From the NCBI RefSeq assembly GCF_900460535.1, contig NZ_UHIL01000001.1:2170001-2234000 (forward strand): a DNA stretch of 64,000 bases, given 5' to 3'. The notes under the pieces are model-generated. The model ran no database searches and was not told the origin of the DNA. It saw only the letters and a list, made by a program, of their open reading frames with translations. Position 1 is the stretch's first letter, and each line of letters opens with the position of its first letter. A program made the position numbers and the translations under genes. Shown one piece after another: positions 27,120 to 36,264 of this stretch. The DNA is from Vibrio parahaemolyticus (GTDB taxonomy: Bacteria > Pseudomonadota > Gammaproteobacteria > Enterobacterales > Vibrionaceae).

Positions 27120-28406
27120 TTAACCCATGCCGTAGAAACTTGGGAAAAACAGTAAGGAGGCAAGGACGAGAATTTGAATCGCAATGAATGGCATCACGCC
27201 ACGATAAATATCCCGTGTAGTCACGCCTGCAGGCGCAACCCCTTTCAAATAGAACAAGCTGAAGCCAAATGGCGGTGTTAAGAAGGAGGTTTGTAAGTTC
27301 ATCGCGATGAGAATAGCAAACCATGTCATGTTGATGCCGAGCAGCTCAGCAACCGGTGCGATAATAGGAACGATGATGAAACAGATTTCAACGAAGTCGA
27401 TAAAGAAGCCCAGAATCAAAATCACAATCATCGTAATGATCAAGAAGCCCCACTTCTCACCCGGGATCTGCAACATCCATTCTTCGACCAGATAGTCACC
27501 GCCTGTATACGTAAACGCCATCGAGAACGCCGTCGCACCCAGCAAAATCGCGAACACCATCGCGGTCACTTTAACCGTCTCTTTCGACGCATCGTAGACC
27601 ATTGACCAACTAAATTGCTTGTACAGTACGGCGAGAACAATCGCCCCAGCCCCGCCCAGTGCTGCCGATTCCGTTGGCGTTGCAACACCGGCAAAGATGG
27701 AGCCCAACACAACAATGATCAACGCCAATGGTGGTAATACAGCTTTCAGCGCCTTGATCACTTCTTCCCTGCGGCTGAGTGACTCATCACGTTCAATCGG
27801 CTGTGCTGCTTCAGGGTTAAGCTTGGCGTAAATAAGGATGTAAACAACGTATGCACCCACTAGCGCGATACCCGGCCACACGGCCGCTTGGAACAAATCT
27901 CCCACTGGCACGCCAAGCACATCGCCGAGCAAAATGAGTACGATGGAAGGAGGAATAATTTGCCCCAACGTACCTGAAGCACAAATGGTTCCGCACGCGA
28001 GGCCTTTGTCATAGTTGTATTTGAGCATCACAGGCAGCGAGATCAACCCCATGGCCACCACAGATGCTCCCACTACGCCAGTCGATGCCGCAAGTAGCGC
28101 GCCCACCAGCACTGTCGAAATTGCGATGCCGCCACGGACGCCACCAAACAGACGCCCCATCGATTCCAGCAGCTGCTCTGCTAGCTTCGTTTTTTGCAGC
28201 ACGAGCCCCATGAAAACAAACAGCGGTACAGCCATCAGCACCGTGTTTTCCATGATGGATTGAATTCGATATGGCATGAAGGCAAACATGTCCATGCCCT
28301 CTGCCCAAACACCAAAAATAAGAGCAATACCGCCGAATGTGAACGCGACGGGAAACCCGAGCAGTAGCGCAAAGAGCGCCACAAAAAACATCACTATACC
28401 GATCAT
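27120..28406 (-). CDS. dctM: TRAP transporter large permease subunit (DctM)
   Basis: The 428-aa inner-membrane protein has about twelve hydrophobic segments. Motifs typical of the large TRAP subunit are GFPVAFTFGGIALIFG, VGASVVAMGLISLPVML, CASGTLGQIIPPSIVLILLGD and FIDFVEICFIIVPIIAPV. It forms the sodium-driven membrane channel together with DctQ and receives substrate from DctP. It lies 12 bp after dctQ and is the last structural gene before the kinase/regulator pair, in the same direction with a gap of about 115 bp. Confidence 0.92.
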   Translation of the reverse strand: MIGIVMFFVALFALLLGFPVAFTFGGIALIFGVWAEGMDMFAFMPYRIQSIMENTVLMAVPLFVFMGLVLQKTKLAEQLLESMGRLFGGVRGGIAISTVLVGALLAASTGVVGASVVAMGLISLPVMLKYNYDKGLACGTICASGTLGQIIPPSIVLILLGDVLGVPVGDLFQAAVWPGIALVGAYVVYILIYAKLNPEAAQPIERDESLSRREEVIKALKAVLPPLALIIVVLGSIFAGVATPTESAALGGAGAIVLAVLYKQFSWSMVYDASKETVKVTAMVFAILLGATAFSMAFTYTGGDYLVEEWMLQIPGEKWGFLIITMIVILILGFFIDFVEICFIIVPIIAPVAELLGINMTWFAILIAMNLQTSFLTPPFGFSLFYLKGVAPAGVTTRDIYRGVMPFIAIQILVLASLLFFPSFYGMG

Positions 28407-28418
28407 AATGACTTCCTT

Positions 28419-28958
28419 TTACGACTTACCGTTGCTACCGGCATAGATAAGATGAGGGTTAACGATTTTATTGACTGAGTGCAGCAGCAAACCAACGCCA
28501 CTCACCGCCATAAATAAGAAAGACACCGGGATCATGCCTTTGATTATCCATCGATACGGCAAACCACCTGGATCACCAGACGTCTCGCCCAAGGCATAAC
28601 TCTCTTTCGCGAAATCAATACCAAACCATGCGACCAGCAAACAAAAAGGAAAGAGGAAAAACAGGGTGCCGATGATGTCGATGATGGATTGCGCTTTATA
28701 TGACAGTCGCTCATAAAAAATGTCGACTCGGACGTGACCGCCGGATTTGATGGCATAAGGCACGCCAAGCAAAAAGACAGCAGAGAATAAGTGCCACTCC
28801 ATTTCTTGAAACGCGATAGACACATCGTTAAACACGTAACGCATCACAACGTCATACACTACGTTCAACAACAACAAAATGAAGAGGATGCTGGATAACC
28901 ACCCCAGAAAATCACCAAAGCGGTTGAAGATTCGCTCAATATAGATAAGGCTTCTCAT
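28419..28958 (-). CDS. dctQ: TRAP transporter small permease subunit (DctQ)
   Basis: The 179-aa protein has four membrane helices, first GDFLGWLSSILFILLLLNVVYDVV. The family signature is FQEMEWHLFSAVFLLGVPYAIKSGGHVRVD. It pairs with DctM in a DctPQM transporter. The ATG at 28958 has GGAG eight bases upstream; the preceding in-frame ATG at 28970 overlaps that site and is less likely. It lies about 125 bp after the dctP stop, in the same transcription unit. Confidence 0.88.
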   Translation of the reverse strand: MRSLIYIERIFNRFGDFLGWLSSILFILLLLNVVYDVVMRYVFNDVSIAFQEMEWHLFSAVFLLGVPYAIKSGGHVRVDIFYERLSYKAQSIIDIIGTLFFLFPFCLLVAWFGIDFAKESYALGETSGDPGGLPYRWIIKGMIPVSFLFMAVSGVGLLLHSVNKIVNPHLIYAGSNGKS

Positions 28959-29083
28959 TCCGAACTCCATGGAACGTGTGGGTTGGCTCCGCAGTATCTA
29001 CGGAGCGTTTTTATGATTTTTATTTGAAATTTTTCTTGGGCTTCCTCGTCGGCCAAATCATACGATTTGGCCAGACCGAGTTT

Positions 29084-30172
29084 TTATTGCGCTTGGCTAT
29101 TCAAGTACGCTCGGTGCGAGATGTTCGACCATGGACGAACTTGCTTAATGTAGTTCGCTTGAGATTCTTGAATCTCTTTTGCCAACGCATCTTCCTCAGC
29201 ATGCTGTTTAAGCAGCTTGTCATTGGCAGAACGCAACGCATCCATCACCTCAGGTGGGAAATCTTTTACTTCCACATTTGGGTACTCAGACTGAATAGAT
29301 GCCCAGTTTTTGCCGCTTTCATGCTTCGATTGCGTGTACATGTCGTACGCAGCGGTTTTCATCGCGACTTGGAGAATTGCTTTCAGATCATCCGGTAGAC
29401 GCTCCCAAGTTCGCTTATTGACGAGGAACTGAAGCTCAGTCGCAGGCTCATGCCAACCGGTGTAGTAGTAAGGCGCAATTTTGTGAAAGCCCATACGCAA
29501 GTCCAAAGACGGACCTACCCACTCCAACGCATCGATAGTACGACGCTCAAGTGAGGTATAAAGCTCACCCGGTGCAATGTTGGTTGGCTTCGCGCCTAAT
29601 TCAGCCAAGATTTCACCCGCAAAACCCGGAATACGCATCTTCAACCCTTGTAGGTCATCGACCGACTTAATTTCTTTTTGGAACCAGCCACCCATCTGAA
29701 CATCGGTATTACCACCAGGGAAAGACATCAAATTGTGCGGAGAGTAAACCTTTTCCATCAACTCCATTCCGCCACCGTAGTAGAACCATGCGTATTGTTC
29801 TGTCGGCAACATTCCGAACGGCATAGAAGTGAAGTAAAGCGTGTTTGGCACTTTGCCTTTCCAGTAATAAGACGCAGAGTGTCCCATGTCGTATTGGCCG
29901 GATTTCACCATGTCGAATACGCCAAATGGTGCTTTGTGTTTGTTCGCAGAGTCGATACGAATTTGTAGACGGCCGTTTGACATTTCCTCTGCCATTTTCG
30001 CCATATTTTTCGTCGTGTCGCCAAAGATTGGGAAGTTAGGCCCCCACGTTTCAGCCAGCTTTAGGCGATATACTTTTTCAGCAGCACTTGCAGAAGTTGC
30101 CACGAATGTCATCGCTGCCACTACGGCAGTCATTTTGAGCACTCGTTTCAAAGATTTTTGGATAAGACTCAT
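29084..30172 (-). CDS. dctP: TRAP transporter periplasmic solute-binding protein, 2-oxoacid (TakP-like) type
   Basis: The 362-aa periplasmic protein has a signal peptide ending around TSASA (residue about 29). The fold shows LAETWGPNFPIFGDT, QMGGWFQKEIKSVDDLQGLKMRIPG, the central helix segment GELYTSLERRTIDALEWVGPSLD and YYYTGWHEPATELQF. The last motifs closely resemble TakP of Rhodobacter, which binds pyruvate and other 2-oxo acids with a bound cation, so a monocarboxylic 2-oxoacid ligand is plausible (from memory of TakP, not tested). It is the first gene of the dctPQM unit, with a long upstream region that carries a TACGTAT palindrome. Confidence 0.87.
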   Translation of the reverse strand: MSLIQKSLKRVLKMTAVVAAMTFVATSASAAEKVYRLKLAETWGPNFPIFGDTTKNMAKMAEEMSNGRLQIRIDSANKHKAPFGVFDMVKSGQYDMGHSASYYWKGKVPNTLYFTSMPFGMLPTEQYAWFYYGGGMELMEKVYSPHNLMSFPGGNTDVQMGGWFQKEIKSVDDLQGLKMRIPGFAGEILAELGAKPTNIAPGELYTSLERRTIDALEWVGPSLDLRMGFHKIAPYYYTGWHEPATELQFLVNKRTWERLPDDLKAILQVAMKTAAYDMYTQSKHESGKNWASIQSEYPNVEVKDFPPEVMDALRSANDKLLKQHAEEDALAKEIQESQANYIKQVRPWSNISHRAYLNSQAQ

Positions 30173-30281
30173 CGTTCACGTCCTTTGTCACCAAGGTTAT
30201 TGTTGTCATCCATTTCATGCGGATTTGAAGTACGACAAGCTGACCAGCACCATTCTCATGTCAAAACACGAGCCGAGTAGC

Positions 30282-30304
30282 GACGCTTGAAGTAACTTGG
30301 GTAT
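30282..30304 (+). repeat. Degenerate half copy of the palindromic repeat found at 7924-7984
   Basis: CGCTTGAAGTAACTTGGGTAT corresponds to the right arm of the 7924 element (GCGAAGTGATTTGGGTAT). No matching left arm is seen upstream, so this is a solo arm or a decayed copy. Confidence 0.55.
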
Positions 30305-30389
30305 AAAGATGTAACAATGTTGTCCAATTCGAAATGGGCGTGAACACGCAAGTTATCTTAGTATCAATAACCTAATTAGCCCTTAGTAT

Positions 30390-30405
30390 TACGTATTTAT
30401 ACGTA
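30390..30405. promoter_or_regulatory. 7-2-7 palindrome upstream of dctP, candidate NarL-family regulator site
   Basis: TACGTAT and ATACGTA are perfect inverted heptamers separated by TT. The form TAC...nn...GTA with two-base spacing is that recognised by NarL-family regulators such as the one encoded at 25019-25657. It lies about 220 bp upstream of the dctP start. Binding is inferred. Confidence 0.5.
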
Positions 30406-30607
30406 GGAGATTAGATGGTGGTAATTTTATAACGCCTTAAATCATTGAGTTATGAATCAAACATGAAAGGCATTATTTAGAAAGCTACTTACGTATTAAC
30501 TTGCCAAAAAATTTACACAGTATTTAAAAAAATGTGACAAACGCCATTTTTGTATCGCTAAAATACACGCTTGTTTAGAAGGGAAAGTAAGAAATTAGGG
30601 CAAAAAA

Positions 30608-30630
30608 ATACCCCGGCGATCACCGAGGCA
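30608..30630 (-). terminator. Probable terminator after the Ala/Lys-rich winged-helix gene
   Basis: On the minus strand CCTCGG and CCGGGG form a six-base stem with one mismatch around TGATCG, followed by TATTTTTTTG. Confidence 0.65.
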
Positions 30631-30658
30631 TTGTATAAAAACAGAACAATAGCGGTAA

Positions 30659-31048
30659 TTAAACTGCTTTGTAGATAACTTTGTTACCTGCCAACTGCTC
30701 TTTTTGAACTAGGTTTTCTTCAAGAAGCTTCTTCAGTGCGCCAGTAGCCCATGATGCTGCTTTAGCGTCTTCTTGACCCGCTGCTAAACCGATGCCTTTA
30801 GGGTTGATACCTTCAGCATTCGCTACAACGATGTCTAGTACTTGTTGTTGCTTAGGAGTAAGTGCAACATCAACAGTTTTCGCTGCAGCTACTTTCTTCT
30901 CAGCTACTGCTTTCTCCACAACAGGTTTTACTGCTGCTTTTTCCGCAACAGGCTTTGCTGTTTTTGGTGCTGCAGCTAGGTTTGCTACTGTCGCTTTAAT
31001 GCGTTTTTGCAGTTTCATCTGCACTTTACGCTTATGAGCAAGTCTCAT
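30659..31048 (-). CDS. Ala/Lys-rich protein with C-terminal winged-helix-like domain
   Basis: The 129-aa basic protein has residues 1-60 dominated by Lys, Ala, Val and Pro in degenerate repeats (PVAEKAAVKPVVEKAVAEKK), resembling histone H1-like tails. Residues about 62-129 look like a small winged helix: LTPKQQQVLDIVVANAEGIN, a middle helix (KAASWATGALKKLLEENLV) and a beta wing ending NKVIYKAV. DNA binding is inferred from the composition and fold pattern; I do not recognise a named family. GGAG lies nine bases before the ATG at 31048. The codon composition matches the neighbours. It stands alone between its terminator and a divergent gene. Confidence 0.72.
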   Translation of the reverse strand: MRLAHKRKVQMKLQKRIKATVANLAAAPKTAKPVAEKAAVKPVVEKAVAEKKVAAAKTVDVALTPKQQQVLDIVVANAEGINPKGIGLAAGQEDAKAASWATGALKKLLEENLVQKEQLAGNKVIYKAV

Positions 31049-31318
31049 TGAATATTTCTCCAGTTCACTGCATCTCAGCAGGGATGAAAATTTGAAGCGC
31101 GTTTTATACCAAAATTTACAATCGATTTGTAGGTTTTAGCGGCGAAACGCTACGAAAAATGCGCTCAAAGCTTAGAACGTCTACTATTTAAACAGATCAT
31201 TTGTGAACGGATTTATTGAATACTGGGTATAAAAACAGAGGTTTCGTTTTGATTAAAAGCATCAAGCTGCATATCAAGAAATCTCGATTTTATTTGGAGT
31301 ATTCATTGAGGTATGAGC

Positions 31319-31984
31319 ATGGAAACGCTGCATCTAACAAATTCACACTTCAAGTCTGATTCGCCAATCAACAGATTGATTTTGTTGCTGGTAGCGCTCA
31401 TTACACTATTTCTTGTCGTGATTTCTCCGGGTTGGAAACAAGCAATGCTTTCCGTCATTTTGATGGCAATCATCGTCGGTTTCGCCGCCCTGATGATTAA
31501 GAAAAGCCAAGTCACTTTCACACTGACCGCCTCGCACTTTCAGCAACACCTGTTTAAAGGCGGTTGGGTTGTCCGTTGGCGAAATATTGAGTCCATTGGT
31601 ATATGCAGTTATCAACAAGACGGTTGGCATCAACCGCTCCCGTGGATAGGCATCCGCTTGAAACACTACTCCCCTTATCTTGATGCAATTTGCCCGCGTA
31701 TCGCGACGGAGATTTTACTTAGCCAACGCGCTTTGTTGTATTTGGGCGCAAGGCAGAACCATTGTGAAGAGAAATTTGAAGATATGGTGCTCGACCCACA
31801 ACCGTACACTAGCAAAGCGGGAAAACAATACGACGGTTTGCAAGCCATGTTGGCGAATAGAATGAAGTATCAGAGAGAATTTTACGGCTATGATGTGTTT
31901 ATTTCTGCCAGTGATTTAGACAGGGAAGCCGACGAATTTGTAGGGCTGACTCGGCGATACTTAGCGGCTGCCGAGCCAGAATAG
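31319..31984 (+). CDS. DUF2982-like membrane protein
   Basis: The 221-aa protein has two adjacent hydrophobic segments near the N-terminus (LILLLVALITLFLVVIS and MLSVILMAIIVGFAALMI) followed by a cytoplasmic domain with conserved-looking aromatic motifs (RWRNIESIGIC, LPWIGIRLKHY, YGYDVFISASDLDREADEFV). I believe this is the uncharacterised DUF2982 family found in Vibrio and Shewanella, from memory. TGAGG at 31307-31311 fits the ATG at 31319 better than the ATG at 31313. It is convergent with the ycbL-like gene; the intergenic gap is only 20 bp. Confidence 0.65.
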   Translation: METLHLTNSHFKSDSPINRLILLLVALITLFLVVISPGWKQAMLSVILMAIIVGFAALMIKKSQVTFTLTASHFQQHLFKGGWVVRWRNIESIGICSYQQDGWHQPLPWIGIRLKHYSPYLDAICPRIATEILLSQRALLYLGARQNHCEEKFEDMVLDPQPYTSKAGKQYDGLQAMLANRMKYQREFYGYDVFISASDLDREADEFVGLTRRYLAAAEPE

Positions 31985-32004
31985 TTACGAGTACAGACAA
32001 GGCG

Positions 32005-32661
32005 CTAGTATAGTGGCATCTCGTCAGCAACAAACGGGTTGGTTTTGCGTTCGTGACCGAAGGTAGATTGAGGACCATGACCCGGTACAAATGTAACATC
32101 GTTACCTAGAGGCCAAAGTTTCTCTTTAATTGAACTAATCAACGTATTGAAGTCGCCTTGAGGGAAGTCAGTACGACCAATGCTACCGTTAAACAGAACA
32201 TCACCAACAAACGCTAAACGCGCTTCTTCACTATAAAGCACTACGTGACCTGGCGTATGGCCAGGGGTATGGATAACGTTCAGCTTTTGACTACCAAAAG
32301 TGACAACGTCACCTTCATTCAACCATTGATTCGGCTCAAATGCCTCAGTTAGAGGGAAACCGAACATTTTGCTTTGCCCTTCCAAACCTTGTAGCCAGAA
32401 GTTATCCGCTTTGTGCGGCCCAACGATTTCTGTTCCGCCTAACAGCGCTGATAATGGCTCAGTACCGCCAACGTGATCTAAGTGACCATGGGTCAATACC
32501 AATTTCACCACATCAACACCCAGCTCTTTGATGAGCATTGCAAGCTGTTTTTCGTCACCGCCAGGATCAACAACGATGCCTTTCATCGTTTCGTCACACC
32601 ACACGATAGAACAGTTTTGAGAAAAAGAAGTCACTGGGACAACTTGGTATTTCAGAGCCAT
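32005..32661 (-). CDS. ycbL: Metallo-beta-lactamase-fold hydrolase (YcbL/glyoxalase II-like)
   Basis: The 218-aa metal-dependent hydrolase has the zinc motif THGHLDHVGG (HxHxDH) at about residues 58-67, further ligand regions IHTPGHTPGHVV and FVGDVLFNGSIGRTDFP, and the terminal FVPGHGPQSTFGHER. It resembles type II glyoxalases (YcbL of Salmonella). In E. coli ycbB-ycbK-ycbL lie together, and the same order is found here, which supports the assignment. The physiological substrate is uncertain. Confidence 0.88.
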   Translation of the reverse strand: MALKYQVVPVTSFSQNCSIVWCDETMKGIVVDPGGDEKQLAMLIKELGVDVVKLVLTHGHLDHVGGTEPLSALLGGTEIVGPHKADNFWLQGLEGQSKMFGFPLTEAFEPNQWLNEGDVVTFGSQKLNVIHTPGHTPGHVVLYSEEARLAFVGDVLFNGSIGRTDFPQGDFNTLISSIKEKLWPLGNDVTFVPGHGPQSTFGHERKTNPFVADEMPLY

Positions 32662-32757
32662 AGATAACCTATTACCGAATAAATTTGCGTGAAAACTGCC
32701 GCAACTATGACACTAACCCTAGGCGACTTCAAGACTTACGCCAGCCCTAAAATAGGC

Positions 32758-33306
32758 TTACCAACTGCGCACTGCACCCGTATCAATGTGGACAAAGTTA
32801 CTGCCCGGATAGTATCCAACACCACCAGCCTTCAAACTGATTGCCGCATCACGCACCGTAGACAGCTTTACACCATCGAGACGAAAATCAATCGCCTTCC
32901 CTTCCATGTGTAGACTCTTCTTAGCAACACCAGTAGAACCGCTGCGCAGGGACGCATTGGTCACTGGAGAACGGTAGCCAGAAATCACGATAACTTCGGA
33001 TTCAGTACCGATGAGCTTTTGAATTTGGCTGATTTGATCGAACAGACGTTTATCCATTGGATGCACTTCATTACGGCGATGATCACGGCAAAACTCATTC
33101 AAACGCTGCAATTCTTTGCCGACGTAGCGATTCCCATCGAAGTAGCACGTCTCGAGAAGCTCACCCGTATTCAAGTTATTCATGGCTAACACGCGTGGTT
33201 CATCCGGAAGTGAAGCCCATGAAAGTGTAGGCATTGCAGACGCCAGTACGACACCACCAGCGGTCATTTTAAGGAAATCACGGCGAGAAAAATTACGACT
33301 TACCAT
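32758..33306 (-). CDS. mepK: YcbK/MepK-type murein DD-endopeptidase (DUF882)
   Basis: The 182-aa exported protein starts with a twin-arginine signal (SRRDFLKMTAGGVVL). The peptidase M15-like zinc fold appears as SGYRSPVTNASLR, KKSLHMEGKAIDFRLDG (His and Asp zinc ligands) and NFVHIDTGAVRSW (third His). In E. coli MepK cleaves meso-DAP cross-links formed by L,D-transpeptidases; the adjacent ycbB-type transpeptidase fits that role. The ATG at 33306 is preferred over the GTG at 33318, which would place six extra residues before the Tat motif. Confidence 0.88.
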   Translation of the reverse strand: MVSRNFSRRDFLKMTAGGVVLASAMPTLSWASLPDEPRVLAMNNLNTGELLETCYFDGNRYVGKELQRLNEFCRDHRRNEVHPMDKRLFDQISQIQKLIGTESEVIVISGYRSPVTNASLRSGSTGVAKKSLHMEGKAIDFRLDGVKLSTVRDAAISLKAGGVGYYPGSNFVHIDTGAVRSW

Positions 33307-33487
33307 AAACAAAAACACTGCTCAATTACTAAACAAAGAAAGCGGACGATACCGAAACCAATTTATCTCGTCAAATGCATAAATTGGTCCGGAATATCGA
33401 AGTCGCGCTGAATTTTTTGTTTACTTATTGAACAGAAAACGATTTTTTAGAATTGTAAATTTTCTTAAATTTACGAGCCATGCAGGC

Positions 33488-35077
33488 TTAGCCTTGATGG
33501 TCGTATTTGTAGATGTCATCTCGGTAATACAGCGTGCCTTCTTCCAACCAAGCTGTTTGGTAGATGATGTGTACCGGAATACGTTCCCCTAGTGGCACCG
33601 AAGTCGTTGATGAACGAGCGCTTTCCCGCTTTTTCTCTAAACGCTCTTCCAAACCTTGAGTTTTGAACAGAAGCTCTGCAAGTTGATCGGCGTTTTCTAC
33701 TCGAACACAACCCGAGCTAAACGCCCTTCTATCTTGTTGGAACAAGTTTTTACTCGGCGTGTCGTGTAGATATATGGCTTGTGGGTTCGGCATGTTGAAT
33801 TTGTACAAACCCAACGCATTGTGCGAACCAGAAGCCTGACGCATGCGGTACGGGAAGGTTCTTGGATTAACTGTTGCCCAGTTGATCGTGGTTGGATCGA
33901 TGATTTCGCGCGACGTCCAAGAACGGATGATTTGAATGTTATGTTCCATTAAATACATCGGATTGCGTTTCACTTTTGGAATGATGTCTTTCACCATGAT
34001 TTTCCAAGGCACATTCCAAGTTGGATTTAAGATCACCGAATCCAGCGTTCCCGTCATGATTGGGGTTTTTCTTGAAGCTCGACCAACCACAACTTTTGAT
34101 TCAAACAGTGGCTGACCATCATGCCAGTACGTAACTTCATAACCCGGCACGTTCACAAACACGACATTGTCTCGTTCTTTCGCCCAAATACGAGAACGCT
34201 CAGCATTCAATGCCAGCAAGTGCAAACGTTGTTGAGGAGAGAAGTTAATCCAACGAATGGTGTTCGGACCAATTACGCCATCTTGGTTCAAGCCATGAAT
34301 ACGCTGGAACTCTTTCACCGCCAGCTCCAAATTTTCATCGTATTGCGGTATTTCTGAATCGATGTAACTGACATCCACTCCGACGATCGCCATGCGTTCA
34401 ACAAGGGTTGATTTGTTTTCTATCGGATCACCGACGCGCAACAGACCTTTTTGCTCATAGAAAGGATATTGATATTGCGAGAATTCAGAAAGCGAAGCAA
34501 ATACCGTATTAAATGAGGCATCCATCTGCAAAGGCGAGCGCAAGCTGGCTAAAAACTGATCCAACTTCCCTACCGTGATCTCATTGCTCAGTACCGATAG
34601 CGTATCCACACTAGGCGCAGGAAAGCTCACATGGGCTTTATTTGCAAACAACCAGTTAACGCCTTCTTGAGGAACCTGCTCAAGATAGCTGAGGTACATA
34701 AGGAGGGAATCGGTCATCACCAAATCGAAGTCAAGGTTGTCTCCTTTCCATCTTACTTGGTTAATACGATGCAGTTGGTTGTCAAACTCTTTAGAAACGT
34801 CAGCAAGCGCGACCAGCTTCATCTGAAAAATGAACTGTTCAACATCGCTCTCATTTTCCCAATTCAAACGGTAATTCGTACTTTGGTAAAGTTGATCAAT
34901 CACCGTTGGATAATGGATCATTTTTTCGACAGACAACTGCTCTACGGCCCCTTCTTGCTCCGTTTGGGCAGAAGCATCGAGAGAAACCACGGTAGAAAAG
35001 CTGCAAAACGGCACCATAAGTGCCGTCATTATTAAAACCCTAGCAAACACTGAAACGATCCTTGCGCTACTTGCCAT
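33488..35077 (-). CDS. ldtD: L,D-transpeptidase of the YcbB/LdtD type
   Basis: The 529-aa periplasmic peptidoglycan cross-linking enzyme has an N-terminal hydrophobic signal/anchor (about 8-32), an extended middle domain, and a peptidoglycan-binding repeat (AVKEFQRIHGLNQDGVIGPNTI, about 255-276). The YkuD catalytic domain carries the active-site Cys in HDTPSKNLF...AFSSGCVRVENADQL. It makes 3-3 cross-links between meso-DAP residues. The length is slightly below the roughly 615 aa of the E. coli enzyme. Co-oriented with mepK and ycbL downstream, it begins this cell-wall operon. Confidence 0.9.
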   Translation of the reverse strand: MASSARIVSVFARVLIMTALMVPFCSFSTVVSLDASAQTEQEGAVEQLSVEKMIHYPTVIDQLYQSTNYRLNWENESDVEQFIFQMKLVALADVSKEFDNQLHRINQVRWKGDNLDFDLVMTDSLLMYLSYLEQVPQEGVNWLFANKAHVSFPAPSVDTLSVLSNEITVGKLDQFLASLRSPLQMDASFNTVFASLSEFSQYQYPFYEQKGLLRVGDPIENKSTLVERMAIVGVDVSYIDSEIPQYDENLELAVKEFQRIHGLNQDGVIGPNTIRWINFSPQQRLHLLALNAERSRIWAKERDNVVFVNVPGYEVTYWHDGQPLFESKVVVGRASRKTPIMTGTLDSVILNPTWNVPWKIMVKDIIPKVKRNPMYLMEHNIQIIRSWTSREIIDPTTINWATVNPRTFPYRMRQASGSHNALGLYKFNMPNPQAIYLHDTPSKNLFQQDRRAFSSGCVRVENADQLAELLFKTQGLEERLEKKRESARSSTTSVPLGERIPVHIIYQTAWLEEGTLYYRDDIYKYDHQG

Positions 35078-35181
35078 AAAAAAAGTATGGCAAATATCTC
35101 ACAGCTTGCAGGTTTAAAATTAAGAATCTGGTGACGAAATCGACAACAAATCTCTCAATAAGAGATTATTTATTGAACTTT

Positions 35182-36264
35182 TTAAATAATTCGTGACCAA
35201 TGATTGTCCCATTGAACACCGCTTGAGTATGCGTTTTTGAATTGCGAAGGTCTCTGTTCAACGACTTTTCCCGCTCCAGAACTGACGCGAAACTCATCGC
35301 CGTAAATCACCACACCAGACGCATCTGGCAGTGCATTCAGCTCCACCAGCTTGCCCGTTTCTTTAGACCAAATGCCATAACAACTGCCAGGAGGTGATGT
35401 TGCTAAAATCCAATCATTGGTTGCAGCAATACTGGCTATATAGTGATTAAAGCGTGCCCATTCTTCAGGTTCTGCTTGCAGTGTTTGCATCTCTCCTCCA
35501 CGCGTATGCATGGCGAGCAAAGCAGGATATTCGTCAGGTTCTCCGCGATATTGCTGACCGCACAACACCGTTTCTGAACCATCATGCGCAAGATGACGAA
35601 TGCTCAGCTTATGATCCGGCAACGCAACTTGATCAAGCAACTCGCCGTTTTGCGAAAGGTAGCTCAAGCTTGGCGTCATGCTGTCCAAATTCAAAGGCTC
35701 ACGGCCATTAGTATGCACTCCACCCACACCAATCGCTAACGTGCCATCGGGCATCATGATCACTTCATGAGGCCCAATGCCGAATCCCGATAACTCAACG
35801 ATTTTTCGGTATTGGTTTTTAACATCGTAAACACCAATGATGCCTCGGCTAGTGCCTCTTTCGCCTTCCGTAGCGAAGAGATAAAGACCATCGTGAGAAT
35901 AAACGCCGTGGCCGTAAAAATGGCGCTCCGGTTTTGCCAGTTCCAACTTGACCATTTGCTCTGTTCGATAGTCGAACACCATAAAGAAAGTGCCAGGACG
36001 TCGACCAAAAACAACTGCGTGGCCATGCTGATTGGTCGCCACGCCATGTCCACGTTCAGGGATAGGTAACGTCGAAATAGGCATACCATGTTCATCAGCC
36101 ACCACGGCAGCAAACTTATCTCGCCCGACAATGGAACAACCAATCAATGCGGGCTCTCGCTTTGTTGTCGCCGCACAACCAAACGGCAACACGGGAGTTA
36201 CCGCTCCAAATAGTGCCGCTTTTAGAAGCGTTCGGCGGGTTTGATCAGTCACCATCGGTTGCAT
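35182..36264 (-). CDS. DUF1513 family protein, predicted beta-propeller
   Basis: The 360-aa exported protein has a twin-arginine-like start (TRRTLLKAALFGAV) and a lipobox-like VLPFGCAA, so it may be a Tat lipoprotein. The rest has repeated YncE-like blades (RGHGVATNQHGHAVVFGRRPG, YGHGVYSHDGLYLFATEG, IGPHEVIMMPDGTLAIGVGGV). Function is unknown. It overlaps the upstream imelysin gene by 20 bp, is the last gene of the imelysin/DUF1111 operon and is regularly found in that context, so a part in iron acquisition is inferred. Confidence 0.78.
   Translation of the reverse strand: MQPMVTDQTRRTLLKAALFGAVTPVLPFGCAATTKREPALIGCSIVGRDKFAAVVADEHGMPISTLPIPERGHGVATNQHGHAVVFGRRPGTFFMVFDYRTEQMVKLELAKPERHFYGHGVYSHDGLYLFATEGERGTSRGIIGVYDVKNQYRKIVELSGFGIGPHEVIMMPDGTLAIGVGGVHTNGREPLNLDSMTPSLSYLSQNGELLDQVALPDHKLSIRHLAHDGSETVLCGQQYRGEPDEYPALLAMHTRGGEMQTLQAEPEEWARFNHYIASIAATNDWILATSPPGSCYGIWSKETGKLVELNALPDASGVVIYGDEFRVSSGAGKVVEQRPSQFKNAYSSGVQWDNHWSRII

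Larger units (their letters stand above)
30173..30610. other. Intergenic region upstream of dctP
   Basis: No coding sequence recognised. It contains a half copy of the 7924 repeat (30282-30304), a perfect TACGTAT-TT-ATACGTA palindrome (30390-30405) and another TACGTAT half site exactly 100 bp further (30490-30496). It is AT-rich throughout. Confidence 0.55.
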
